Source of the DNA: Chloroflexota bacterium
GTDB taxonomy: Bacteria; Chloroflexota; Anaerolineae; Aggregatilineales; UBA2796
Reading direction: 5' to 3'
Length of the DNA: 64,000 nt
NCBI GenBank assembly: GCA_021325095.1
Contig: JAJPHV010000052.1
Span: 47,030 to 111,029 of the forward strand
Positions 44,138 to 52,768 of the stretch are shown here, piece by piece. The notes beneath the pieces were generated by a model. That model saw only the letters and a list, made by a program, of their open reading frames with translations, ran no database searches and was not told where the DNA came from. The position numbers were made by a program, and so were the translations under genes. How positions within the stretch are numbered: position 1 is the first letter of the stretch; every line of letters begins with the position of its first letter.

Positions 44138-45718
44138 TCAATACGGGTTGCGGCTCAGGGCGCGCAGCCTGTCGCGCCACGTCGGGCCGTACAGGAAGTG
44201 CATGGCGCGCCGGAGCAGGTTGTACTTGAGATCGCTGTACGGATACCAGAAAAACTCGCGCGGCAGTGGGGCAAGGCGCTCCACGCTCAGGCTCTGTGCC
44301 GTTGTCATTTCCAGCAAGCCCTCTTTGCCGCGTGTCCGCCCATAGCCGCTGTCGTTCACACCGCCCCAGGGAACGTTCGGAACGCTGTGCGACATAACGT
44401 GATCGTTGACGCTGGCAAGCCCAACTTTCATTTGCCGGGCCAGGGCCAGTCCGCGTGCCTTGTTGCGCGTCCAGACCGAGCCGGTCAGGCCATAGCGCGT
44501 GTCGTTCGCCAGTCTCAGGGCTTCTTCTTCGCTGTCCACCGCCTGCACGACAATCACCGGCCCGAAGGTTTCATCTCTGGCGACGCGCATCTGCGGTGTC
44601 GTGTCGGTGATGAGCGTTGGCAGGTAAAAGCGCCCGCCCTTGTCCTCCGCTATACGCCCGCCACAGACGACGCGCGCGCCTTGCTGCACCGCCTCCCTGA
44701 CCTGACTGTCGATGATTCTGATCTGCGCTTCCGTCGTGATTGCACCCATCGTGGTGTAAACGGCTTCGCCGGGGCCGAGCCGCACGTGGTCGTTGATCAC
44801 CTGCGCCATCTTCTCGACGAGTGGCTCGGCCACCTGGCGCATGACGTACACGCGCTCGATGGACAGACAAGCCTGCCCCGCATTGACCATCCCCGCCCAG
44901 ACCACGCCCGCCGCCGTGCGATCCAGGTCTGCATCTTCGAGGACAATGGCTGCATCTTTGCCGCCCAATTCCAGCGTGACCGGGATCAGCAGTTCACCGG
45001 CCAGCGCTGCCACTTTGCGGCCCGTCGGCACGCTGCCCGTGAAGCAGATTTTATGGGGCCGTTCTCGGATCAGGGCTGCGCCCACGTCGCCGTCACCGTG
45101 AACGACCTGGAAAACTTCCGGCGGGATGCCTGCCTCGTGAATGACCTGCGTGAAGACCTCGCCTGCCTGTGAGGCAAATTCCGACGGCTTATAAACGACA
45201 GTGTTCCCGGCAATGAGCGCGGCGAAAATAGGCGCCAAGGAGAGGATCATCGGGAAGTTCCAGGGGGCGATGATCAAGACCACGCCGTGCGGACGCCGTT
45301 CAACCCAATGGGCGCGGTGCGGCACGAGCTTGACGAAGACTGGCTCCGGGGCCAGCGTGCGCCGGGCTGTTTTCAGGTAATAGCTCAGTAGCTCGATGGT
45401 CGGCCAGTATTCGATCATGCCCTCGAACCTGGGCCGGCCCTGCTCTGCAACCACCGTATCGACGATCCGATCCAGGTTGCGGTACATGGCATCTCGCAGG
45501 CCGCGCATGAGCGCCAGCCGCGCCCGCAAGCCCAGGCGTTCCCACGGCCCCTGCGCCAGCCGCGCCGTTTCCATGATCCGTTTGATGTCCTCCGGGGTAG
45601 CGGCCCATACTTCGCCCAATTTGCGTCCGGTCGCCGGGCTGGTGGATACAATTAGCTTGGGCTGGCCGTTGCTGGCGAGATTCTCCACGTTACTAAGAAC
45701 CGGCGGGGCGGCGTTCAT
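44138..45718 (-). CDS. Aldehyde dehydrogenase family protein
   Basis: A 526-residue NAD(P)-dependent aldehyde dehydrogenase. The cofactor region has IIAPWNFPMILSL and VYKPSEFA, and FTGSVPTGRKV forms the NAD clamp. Catalytic Glu is in LELGGKDAAIV, and catalytic Cys in GQACLSIERVYV. The later ETFGPVIVV motif is present. The C terminus beyond ~480 is extended. The arrangement VNAGQACLSIE resembles the group of coniferyl or succinate-semialdehyde-type enzymes, but the substrate cannot be assigned. AGCAGGA lies ahead of the ATG. It is followed by the SUMF1-like gene 9 nt later. Confidence 0.9.
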   Translation of the reverse strand: MNAAPPVLSNVENLASNGQPKLIVSTSPATGRKLGEVWAATPEDIKRIMETARLAQGPWERLGLRARLALMRGLRDAMYRNLDRIVDTVVAEQGRPRFEGMIEYWPTIELLSYYLKTARRTLAPEPVFVKLVPHRAHWVERRPHGVVLIIAPWNFPMILSLAPIFAALIAGNTVVYKPSEFASQAGEVFTQVIHEAGIPPEVFQVVHGDGDVGAALIRERPHKICFTGSVPTGRKVAALAGELLIPVTLELGGKDAAIVLEDADLDRTAAGVVWAGMVNAGQACLSIERVYVMRQVAEPLVEKMAQVINDHVRLGPGEAVYTTMGAITTEAQIRIIDSQVREAVQQGARVVCGGRIAEDKGGRFYLPTLITDTTPQMRVARDETFGPVIVVQAVDSEEEALRLANDTRYGLTGSVWTRNKARGLALARQMKVGLASVNDHVMSHSVPNVPWGGVNDSGYGRTRGKEGLLEMTTAQSLSVERLAPLPREFFWYPYSDLKYNLLRRAMHFLYGPTWRDRLRALSRNPY

Positions 45719-46147
45719 AAGCCATCATCCTGCTTGTCAAATCTTTCACTGCGCCAGGGCGCATCGTGCTAGTTGTAGCACAGCTTACGTCGTTCTGCCA
45801 GCAGCGGACGAGGTCTGGTGGTGATATGAGATTCTCTCGAACCTGGGGAAAAGGAGGCCGCAGGGTAGAGTGGATGGTTGGGCAATACGCTTTGCCTGTG
45901 GGCACTGGTCGCGGTGTACTGCCGTCCCCAATCTTTACAGGCCTACTTCGCCTTCCCGTTATGGATATGCCCGTTGCGGATTACCCCATCTGATTGGCAG
46001 CCTGGACCGGCTGGCATCGCTCACCTCATGGCCTTATTCCTCTCTCGTCCCTATTTTGCCACTATCCCTTGCGACACCACCGCCCGTTCACCAATCGCAA
46101 AAGAACCATTTCTGAGTCCGAGCTTGACACTTGTGGCTTATCACCAG
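45719..46147. other. Intergenic region upstream of a solute-binding-protein relic
   Basis: This holds the upstream region of the aldehyde dehydrogenase (minus-strand TGCTACAAC near 45773-45782 could be an extended -10) and then about 330 bases of plus-strand sequence that I cannot match to any gene. An open frame continues from 45878 into the relic, but that part shows no family similarity. Confidence 0.35.
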
Positions 46148-46522
46148 ATCATTTGCGGCAATGACACCATGGCCCTGGGCGCTCAGGCAGCAGTACTGGC
46201 GGCTGGCCGGAAGGACATCATCGTCGTGGGTTTCGACGGCAGTGACGACGCCATCCAGTCCATCCTGAAAGGTGAACTGAAAGCCACCGCACTGCAACCG
46301 GTTGCCGAAATGGCGAATCAGGCTGCGATCCAGGCCGATCAGTACATCAAGACGGGCAAGACCGACAAACCAGAGAAGCAGTCTATCGATATGGTGCTGC
46401 TCACGCCGGAGAACGCCTGCCAATACAAGACTTTCGCGCCGACAGGCTCGACGGAGTCATGTTTGGGTGTGACGCCCGAAGCGACCATGTCAGCCACAAT
46501 GGCTGCGACTGCCACAAAGTAG
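46148..46522 (+). pseudogene. C-terminal relic of a sugar-binding protein (RbsB type)
   Basis: About 124 codons homologous by eye to the last third of periplasmic binding proteins of the ribose/galactose type: IICGNDTMALGAQAAVLAAG, then DIIVVGFDGSDDAIQSI, TALQPVAEMANQAA, and a Thr/Ala-rich tail. Complete proteins are 300-370 residues and begin with a signal peptide; that portion is gone. The open frame starts at 45878, but the first 90 codons are unrelated. The reading frame itself is intact, so a deletion or insertion removed the 5' part. No partner transport genes remain. Confidence 0.8.
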
Positions 46523-46574
46523 TGCGTTTGGTGAACGCACGACCTTGCCAGAAGCGTGGGGACAACTAAACCTG

Positions 46575-46598
46575 GAGGCCAGCGATGATGCTGGCCTC
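46575..46598. terminator. Hairpin after the sugar-binding-protein relic
   Basis: GAGGCCAGC and GCTGGCCTC form a perfect 9-bp stem with a 6-nt loop, 52 nt downstream of the relic's stop codon. No T tract follows. It could still stop transcription from the relic and oppose the convergent kinase gene. Confidence 0.5.
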
Positions 46599-46710
46599 GC
46601 TATCGAGAAGCGGGCGCGTGCCAGAACCGCCGAAGTTCGCAAGGTAGATAGTTGGGAGGTGTGCCTGGATGGCAGGGGGCCAGACAGTGCCCAGAGTTAT
46701 CCAGGTCAAG

Positions 46711-47631
46711 TTAATTGAACGGATCAGCCCAGTACTCAAACTTGCGGGCTTCCGGCTCCATGTCCTGCACGGCGTGGGCATAGGCCATGCTGAATTCGCC
46801 CGCCGTCGCGTACCGATCTCTGGCGAATTTGGACAGCGCCCGCATCAGCACCTGTTCCAGCGACTTCGGAAAGTCCGGGTGCAGGCTGCGCGGCGAAGGC
46901 GGCGCTTCGTCCACGTGTTTGAAGGCAACTTCCTGCGGTTTGGTTCCGTAAAAAGGCAGCCGCCCGGTCAACACCTCGTACATCACCACCGCCAGCGAAT
47001 ACACGTCCGTCTGGCTGGTCAGCGGCTGCCCCATGACCTGCTCCGGGGCCATGTAGTGCGGTGTACCCAGGCTGACACCGGTTTTGGTGAGCGAAGCCGC
47101 ACCGACCACCTTGCTCAGTCCGAAGTCGCTCAGGAAGACGTGGTTGCCCCGGTTGCCCTGCCTATCAATGGCCTCGACCAGGATATTGCCGGGCTTGATG
47201 TCCCGGTGAATGATGCGCTGCTTATGCGCATAGTCAAGAGCCTGCGCCACCGGGTTCAGAATTTGCCAGCCGGTCAGCGGTGAGAAGCGGCGGCGTAGCA
47301 GCAGTTCAAAGAGCGACGGCCCGCGTACCAGGTGCATGGCGAAGAACATCACACCATGTTCCTCGCCAAAGGCAAAGATCGGTACAATGTGCGGGTGGCG
47401 CAGCGTCTGCATCAGCATGGCTTCTTGTTGGAAGCGCTGGCGGTACTCGCGGTCTTCGCTGTACTCCGGCAGCAAAATTTTGAGCGCTACCGGTTCAGAA
47501 AAGCCAAGCTGCGACGCCTGGTAGACCGATCCCATGCCACCTTCAGCCAGTTGTTTCTCGATGACAAATCCCCCAATCTCAGTGCCAGGGGGAAGCTGCT
47601 GCGTAGCGGCCTTCCTGAGCTTGTCGAGCAT
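46711..47631 (-). CDS. Soluble Hanks-type Ser/Thr protein kinase
   Basis: A 306-residue eukaryotic-like kinase consisting almost only of the catalytic domain. The P-loop GGMGSVY follows EIGGFVIEKQLAE; VALKILL supplies the Lys. The catalytic loop HRDIKPGNILV, DFGLSK magnesium loop, GTPHYMAPEQ activation segment and DVYSLAVVMYE are intact. No transmembrane helix or PASTA/sensor domain is attached, so localisation is cytosolic. ATG 47631 is preferred since the extra 32 N-terminal codons contain no conserved residues. Two hydrophobic-lipid gene neighbours offer no clue to targets. It is divergent from a small membrane protein, with a shared 120-bp promoter gap. Confidence 0.88.
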   Translation of the reverse strand: MLDKLRKAATQQLPPGTEIGGFVIEKQLAEGGMGSVYQASQLGFSEPVALKILLPEYSEDREYRQRFQQEAMLMQTLRHPHIVPIFAFGEEHGVMFFAMHLVRGPSLFELLLRRRFSPLTGWQILNPVAQALDYAHKQRIIHRDIKPGNILVEAIDRQGNRGNHVFLSDFGLSKVVGAASLTKTGVSLGTPHYMAPEQVMGQPLTSQTDVYSLAVVMYEVLTGRLPFYGTKPQEVAFKHVDEAPPSPRSLHPDFPKSLEQVLMRALSKFARDRYATAGEFSMAYAHAVQDMEPEARKFEYWADPFN

Positions 47632-47752
47632 GGTTGCGACCCCATAACGCGCCACTGGTTGCGTATAGAATGCGGAACAAGATTGGAATACGTAATACGG
47701 CGAATCTCGCCTAGCATAATATAGCACGGTTTGGCACGTAAGGTGGCATAAA

Positions 47753-48106
47753 ATGACACAACAAAAACAATCGACCCAGGACGCAGTGCGCGCTATCTAC
47801 AACTATGCCGGATCGCTCATGAAAGCCAACCTGAAAGACGACGTGATCCACAACAAGCTCGTGGAGAAAGGCTTGAACGCCGAGGCCGCCAACGTCGTCA
47901 TTCGCAATCTGCGCCAGGCCAAGCACAAGGTGGCTCAGAGAGATATGCTCATCGGTGCTGGCTTCTGCATCGTGGGCCTGATTATCACCATCGCCACCTA
48001 TGCCGCCGCTGCGTCCAGCCGAAGCGGGGGGACATACGTGGTGGCCTGGGGCGCGATCATCTTCGGCGCGCTGCAATTCTTCCGGGGCCTGGCAAGGATG
48101 CGCTAG
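47753..48106 (+). CDS. Small membrane protein with two C-terminal helices
   Basis: A 117-residue protein of unknown function. The N-terminal 60 residues are soluble and helical (DAVRAIYNYAGSLMKAN, then a repeat-like helix-turn-helix with EAANVVIRNLRQA). Two membrane helices follow at ~65-86 and ~95-112, with a short polar turn. AAGGTGG lies 6 nt upstream of the ATG, a good ribosome-binding site. It is divergent from the Ser/Thr kinase and could be its substrate or regulator, but nothing in the sequence shows this. Confidence 0.75.
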   Translation: MTQQKQSTQDAVRAIYNYAGSLMKANLKDDVIHNKLVEKGLNAEAANVVIRNLRQAKHKVAQRDMLIGAGFCIVGLIITIATYAAAASSRSGGTYVVAWGAIIFGALQFFRGLARMR

Positions 48107-48123
48107 AGCACGCCTCACCCCGA

Positions 48124-48153
48124 CCCCTCTCCACCAGAGTGGAGAGGGGGGTG
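48124..48153. terminator. CCCCTCTCC hairpin between convergent genes
   Basis: ACCCCTCTCCAC pairs with GTGGAGAGGGG around a 5-nt loop, in the 50-bp gap between two convergent genes. The same arm sequence forms the internal hairpins of the two MITE-like elements, but no terminal CAATACC repeats are present here. It can serve as a bidirectional terminator and is probably part of a dispersed repeat family. Confidence 0.6.
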
Positions 48154-48156
48154 AAG

Positions 48157-50814
48157 TCAATTCCCGAACAGCGAATTCAAGCGCGGATCGACTTTCGAGG
48201 CGCACGCCGCATACTGTCGGTTGTAGTCGCGCATTTGCTGGGTGGAGGGGTCAAAGGGTGGGATGTCGGCGGTGCACTGCTGGAAGCCTTTGGCAAAAGT
48301 TTCGGCGTCTTTGAGCGCCGTATCCAGATCGCCATTTTCCAGCACGTACTTGTCAAAGGCCTCAAACAGCCAGTGTTGCAAGAGGAAGCCCGTCGGAGAC
48401 GCACCGCCGCCAAACAACTGCGGAAAGGACAGCGTATTCGGGTCCTTTAACAGCGTATCGATCTGGTTGTACAGCGCCGTCACGTCCGGCCCTTGCGCTC
48501 CGGCCAGCACCGGGTCGTTGATCAGGGAGCGGCGTGCGGGCATGGCCGAGAACAGGTCCGGGCGGTGCGACACGGCGCTGATCCAGCGGTAACAGCCTTC
48601 CGGATTCTGCGATTTGGCGCTGATGTAGAGCGTGCCGATGCTGTATGACACGGCGGCAAACTTGCTGCCCCTGGGGTAGGTGGTCGGCTTGTATACGGCG
48701 GTGTCTGTCGGTTCTGTGGGATTGAAGCGGAAGCTAAAGGCATTGAGCACGTCGCTGTAGATCGGCACGTCGCGCTGGGCGCGGCCTCCGCCAAAGCCGA
48801 GGTTGCTCAGGGCGTCGTACTTGATGTAGCCCTTCCTGGCAAGGTCGAGCACCTGCCGGATGGCGTCCACGCTGGCTTGGCTGGTGAAATCGATAGTGGG
48901 CGGATCGGTGCGGTAATCCAGCGGCAGTCCGCCATAGGCGGCAATGAGTTGCAGCAGGTGGACGCCGTTGGTGTTCGAGGCCACGAACGGCACGGGGTCT
49001 TCGGGGTTGGGCTTGAGCGCCGTCACCGCATCTTTGAAGGCATCTATCGTCCAGGTGCTGCCGGGTGCGGGGACATTGGCCCGGTTAAACTGGTCGCTGT
49101 TGTAGCGAAGGATCGACGGCTCGATGATGACGGGCAGTGCCCACGTCTTGTTGTCGCGTTCAAGCTGCGCCATGATGTTGCCGACCACATCGGCCTTATC
49201 AAAAGTCTTGTCGGCGGCGATGAACGGGTCGAGATTCATTAAGACACCGAGCGTGGTATTGGGCACAGCGTTATACGGCAGGTAGAAACAATCGAAGCGA
49301 TCTGCAAGGTTGGCGATCTGCCCGCCGCCGGTGGGTGTATCGATCACAACACGCCCGACCTGCGGATCGTTGCTGGTGAAATCGGCCATCAGGTCGTTCC
49401 ATTTATCCTGGTTGGGCAGCGGCGAGATGAACGACGACAGGCCGAATTTGATCGCCACTTTGCCCGCACCCAACGTCGGGACGGGAACGGGCGTCGCAAC
49501 GGCCAGAGCCAGCGACTGTTTCCTGTCGGCTGCGGCCTGAACATCCTGCACAGCTTTAGCCTCGACATCTTGCAGCGCGGTCTTGGCGTCAATCTTGTTC
49601 GCCGTCATCTGTTGCAGGGCCAGATTCAGGTAATCGGCGAAACGCATTTCCGAGGTCGGAATGCCATTGGCTGTGGCCTGATCAATCGCGGCCTGGACTT
49701 CGGGCGAAATGCTGCGACGTGGGCCACCGCCCGGCCCGGACTGAGCATTTGCCAGGCTCTTACGAGCCGCAATGATCGAGCCACGCCCCACCAGTTCGCC
49801 ACGCTTCGTCAGAAAACTCGCCAGTGCGTAGGCTTTCTCCGGGTAGAGCGTGCCACCGCTCACTGCAAAGCCCTGTACTGTCAGACCCGCCTTGCCGCCG
49901 GGCAGCAGCAGCGGAACTCGCTTCTGCGTGGAGCCGTTGCTGTTCGGGCGCTGGAACAGCAGGTTGTTGGCGCTGCTGATGCTGATCGGCGCGCCGGACG
50001 TATTCCCGCTTGCGACCAGCCCGTCTTGCTGAAGTTTCGCCCAGGCGTCGAGCAGCGTCTCGACGGGCGGCGTATCAAGCTGCGGCGGATTCGGGATCGT
50101 GTTGGCGTCAAAGACGCCCGCCGGAAGCAGGCTGCGAAAGAGAATGGGAAGTGAACCGCCGCCAACAGCCATGCCCGGCACGGTCACCGCGCCGCTGCTG
50201 TCTTTTTGCGCCAGCTTGTTGACCGCACTGATCAGGTCGTCGAGTGTCCACCTGTCGCTCGGATAGGCGAGGCCGGCTGCGTCGAAGGCCGCCGGGTCAT
50301 AGGACATGATCGTCACGTTGGCGGCAAGCGGCAGCGCCCAGATACCCTTATCCCACTGGAAAGACTGCCAGATGGCTGGATAGAAGTCATCGACGTTCAG
50401 CGCTGTGTCTTCGTTGACAATGGGCGTCAGGTCGAGGAAATAGCCAGCACGGGTCGCCGCCGGGGAGATCGAGATGCGCTGCGAATCGATATACAACACG
50501 TCTGCTGTGCTGGTATAGGTCTGCACCGCCGCCAGGTGGTTATCCAGGCCGCCCGTCAGCGCTGGAATGCTGCTGTCATAGCGCACGACGTTGACCTTGA
50601 CATCGGGATGCTGGCTCTCAAATTCGCCAAGCAACTGATCGGTCAGGCTGTCCCGCATGAAATTCGGTACGGCCACTGAAATAGTTGCCGCACCGTTCTG
50701 CGCTCGCAGTGTCGCCAGGGGAACCACTGCTCCAACCAGTGCCACCACTGCCAGCGCAACGCCGAACCACCGACTCCGTAAGTGCATCATCAAAATCCTC
50801 TTATAGGCAGACAC
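48157..50814 (-). CDS. Tandem two-module extracellular solute-binding protein (family 1)
   Basis: An 885-residue exported protein. After a signal peptide (residues ~12-38) come two complete family-1 solute-binding modules. Module 1 spans ~42-440 and opens with TISVAVPNFM; module 2 spans ~455-885 and opens with VAIKFGLSSF. The modules are joined by a helical, Ala/Gln-rich segment and a Pro/Val linker. Both modules have the family's paired lobes (W-I-D-A-F-type strand in WTLDDLISAV and WTIDAFKDAV). Usual binding proteins are 400-450 residues. No permease or ATPase genes are near. A TTTAC-N6-TTTAT box lies 44 nt upstream of the start. A scaffold or two-site receptor is possible. Confidence 0.82.
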   Translation of the reverse strand: MSAYKRILMMHLRSRWFGVALAVVALVGAVVPLATLRAQNGAATISVAVPNFMRDSLTDQLLGEFESQHPDVKVNVVRYDSSIPALTGGLDNHLAAVQTYTSTADVLYIDSQRISISPAATRAGYFLDLTPIVNEDTALNVDDFYPAIWQSFQWDKGIWALPLAANVTIMSYDPAAFDAAGLAYPSDRWTLDDLISAVNKLAQKDSSGAVTVPGMAVGGGSLPILFRSLLPAGVFDANTIPNPPQLDTPPVETLLDAWAKLQQDGLVASGNTSGAPISISSANNLLFQRPNSNGSTQKRVPLLLPGGKAGLTVQGFAVSGGTLYPEKAYALASFLTKRGELVGRGSIIAARKSLANAQSGPGGGPRRSISPEVQAAIDQATANGIPTSEMRFADYLNLALQQMTANKIDAKTALQDVEAKAVQDVQAAADRKQSLALAVATPVPVPTLGAGKVAIKFGLSSFISPLPNQDKWNDLMADFTSNDPQVGRVVIDTPTGGGQIANLADRFDCFYLPYNAVPNTTLGVLMNLDPFIAADKTFDKADVVGNIMAQLERDNKTWALPVIIEPSILRYNSDQFNRANVPAPGSTWTIDAFKDAVTALKPNPEDPVPFVASNTNGVHLLQLIAAYGGLPLDYRTDPPTIDFTSQASVDAIRQVLDLARKGYIKYDALSNLGFGGGRAQRDVPIYSDVLNAFSFRFNPTEPTDTAVYKPTTYPRGSKFAAVSYSIGTLYISAKSQNPEGCYRWISAVSHRPDLFSAMPARRSLINDPVLAGAQGPDVTALYNQIDTLLKDPNTLSFPQLFGGGASPTGFLLQHWLFEAFDKYVLENGDLDTALKDAETFAKGFQQCTADIPPFDPSTQQMRDYNRQYAACASKVDPRLNSLFGN

Positions 50815-50857
50815 AACAAGTCCTGAGGTCAGTTTAGAGGTAACTTACTGGCTGCGC

Positions 50858-50873
50858 ATAAAGAAAATGTAAA
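50858..50873 (-). promoter_or_regulatory. OmpR-family (KdpE/PhoP-like) direct-repeat box
   Basis: The minus strand reads TTTAC-ATTTTC-TTTAT, the same geometry as the boxes at 13447 and 14052. It is 44 nt before the tandem solute-binding-protein start. It could bind KdpE or another OmpR-family regulator such as PhoP (TTAACA-type repeats, 11-bp period). Confidence 0.4.
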
Positions 50874-50966
50874 AAAAGTGTTGCCTGGGCCTCTATCAGG
50901 TCTTCAGGGATTTCTCGTTACGGCGGCCTGCCGCAGACCGCAACGCTGGCGGCATGGGTCCCAATA

Positions 50967-50996
50967 GCAAACGGCGACCTGGTAGTCGCCGTTTGC
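50967..50996 (-). terminator. 12-bp hairpin after the GlsB-like gene
   Basis: GCAAACGGCGAC and GTCGCCGTTTGC form a perfect stem with a 6-nt loop, 33 nt after the stop of the GlsB-like gene. No T tract follows on the minus strand. Confidence 0.55.
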
Positions 50997-51028
50997 GTAC
51001 ATTCGACACTGCTTACTGGATCGTTGGG

Positions 51029-51295
51029 CTAGACTGCTGTTGGCCGTCCCGAAAACATACGGATGAGCGCCAGCAGCACTACCGCGCCAACGAACGCCAC
51101 AAAGATGCTCCAGACGTTGAAGCCCGTTGCGCCCGGCGCGCCGATCAGGTTAAACAGGAAACAACCGATGAACGCGCCGATGATACCGACGATGATGTCA
51201 CCGATCAGCCCCAGGCTGCTCCGCATGACCAGGCTTGCCAACCAGCCCGAAATTGCGCCAACAATCAACCACGCGAGCCATCCCATTGCATCCAT
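51029..51295 (-). CDS. GlsB/YeaQ/YmgE-family small membrane protein
   Basis: An 88-residue protein of the transglycosylase-associated protein family, implicated in envelope and general stress responses. It has three hydrophobic helices (residues ~5-22, ~28-48, ~60-80) with the family glycines: GWLAWLIVGAISGWLASL and GDIIVGIIGAFIGCFLF. The biochemical role is not established. AAAGGACG lies about 10 nt upstream of the ATG. It is monocistronic, with a hairpin after its stop. Confidence 0.88.
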   Translation of the reverse strand: MDAMGWLAWLIVGAISGWLASLVMRSSLGLIGDIIVGIIGAFIGCFLFNLIGAPGATGFNVWSIFVAFVGAVVLLALIRMFSGRPTAV

Positions 51296-51547
51296 TACCT
51301 GGCGTCCTTTCTACCCATTTCATTCAAAGGATGTGTCCAGTTAAACACGTCTCCATAAGCGCAGGATGAACTAAACCTAAGTGCTCGATGCAAGGTTTAG
51401 CTCGTCTGATTTTCCGGCTTTGCATAAGAATTCGTTGAACCCTTGTTGCACAAACTGGTTGAACAAAAGTTCTGTACGTGTTAAAATAATATGAGGCAGG
51501 TATTGGCCGGGTTTGATTGTTTATCTTGAAGAGCAGGAATGTCGGCG

Positions 51548-52138
51548 ATGCAACTCTCGTTATTTGACCTCAGTTCACCGAAGAAATCGTCGAGGCCGTC
51601 TCCAAAACTGGCTGTTCACTTTGCGTCGTCCGCTCATCATTGGCAGACGCCAGAGTACATCGTGGAACGGGCCGTTGAGGTGCTTGGCGCAATTGACCTT
51701 GACCCGTGCAGCAACAGCAAGAACGCGCCCAATGCCCCGGCCCGGCTGCACTATACGCTGGAGGAGGACGGCCTGGCGCGGCCCTGGCAAGGACGTGTCT
51801 GGATGAACCCGCCGTATGGGCGCGTCATCGGCAAATGGATCGACAAACTGTGCGCGGAATATGAGGGCGGGGGCGTGACCGCAGCCATTGCGCTGCTCCC
51901 GGCGCGTACTGATACGCAGTGGTTCAAGCGGCTGACGCGCTATCCGATCTGCCTGATTCACGGGCGGCTGCACTTTAGCGGGCACAAAAACAGCGCACCG
52001 TTTCCCTCGGCGGTGGTCTACCTGGGGCCGCTGCTGTCACGTTTTGCCGGGACGTTCGGGGCGATGGGGGCGGTCTATACACCTTTTGGTGTCAGCGACC
52101 TGCCGCCCTCGCCGATCTGGGGTGGTGGGCGGCTCTAG
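51548..52138 (+). CDS. Phage-type DNA N-6-adenine methyltransferase (Dam family PF05869)
   Basis: A 196-residue protein resembling the phage N6-adenine methyltransferase family. It starts MQLSLFDLSS. It has HHWQTPEYIVERAVEVLG and the target-binding DLDPCSN, followed by the catalytic motif NPPYGR (DPPY-type) near residue 90, and TAAIALLPARTDTQWF. ATG 51548 lies 9 nt after GCAGGA; ATG 51539 is also in frame. The gene stands alone between a stress protein and an AT-rich gap, with no restriction enzyme, so a prophage or mobile-element origin is likely. It probably methylates adenine in a short unknown site. Confidence 0.8.
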   Translation: MQLSLFDLSSPKKSSRPSPKLAVHFASSAHHWQTPEYIVERAVEVLGAIDLDPCSNSKNAPNAPARLHYTLEEDGLARPWQGRVWMNPPYGRVIGKWIDKLCAEYEGGGVTAAIALLPARTDTQWFKRLTRYPICLIHGRLHFSGHKNSAPFPSAVVYLGPLLSRFAGTFGAMGAVYTPFGVSDLPPSPIWGGGRL

Positions 52139-52768
52139 GCGCTGCACCAGCAGCACGGGCTGCCACAACGATAAGAATGCTCAAAGCCCTGGACAGTCAG
52201 GGTTCTGTGCGCCACCTGTCTCAGTACGGATTTGAAGGGCTGGCTCTGCTTGCCACCCTGGTCGTATCCGGGTAGCGGAAGGTCCGTTCCTTCTCGGCGG
52301 CCTGGGCCGAGCGTTTGTTCCAGGGTCGTTTTCAAGCACCTTTTCTCAGGGCAACCGCTCCATAAAACACTCTTGGCGTGATGATGGCTTGCATCACCAT
52401 CATTACATTTCGACCCGAGTCCATAACAGCACAAATAATAAAGTGTGTGCAATTTTGAGAATTTTTAATGTAGACTTCCGGTAATAGATCACTCAAGAAC
52501 GCCGCTCTCTGACTCCAGCAAGCAACCGAAAAATCACAACGATATAACTTTTAGTTACATTTTAATATCAGAATACCAATTTCTCATCACAATTCCATAC
52601 TGTTGTGAAAAAGGTAAAGAAACACTGTATTATAGATCGCAGCGGCCCCAACCATTTGGCTAACGGTTGAGGTAAACCTGCCCCGCCAGCGCTGTCACCA
52701 TTCCCCTTCCCAGCCCCGCTACTGAAGTCTGGAACTCTGCCTCATGGCAGCCCAAAGGATGCACCCCT
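52139..52768. other. AT-rich intergenic region
   Basis: A 630-bp gap. From about 52440 to 52640 it is much more AT-rich than its surroundings (runs of AATTTTT, TTTTAGTTACATTTTAATATC). A minus-strand 105-codon Cys/His-rich frame (52135-52452) has no recognised homology and no ribosome-binding site. TATTAT at 52628-52633 with TTGTGA 19 bp upstream may be the promoter of the next gene. Confidence 0.4.

Noticed and set aside
48112..48156. A third copy of the MITE-like element
   Set aside because: Only the CCCCTCTCC hairpin is present; neither CAATACC end nor a flanking duplication is found.
52135..52452. Minus-strand 105-codon Cys/His-rich frame as a zinc-binding transposase or gene
   Set aside because: Cys/His spacing fits no known zinc motif, it has no ribosome-binding site, and it lies in compositionally mixed intergenic sequence.
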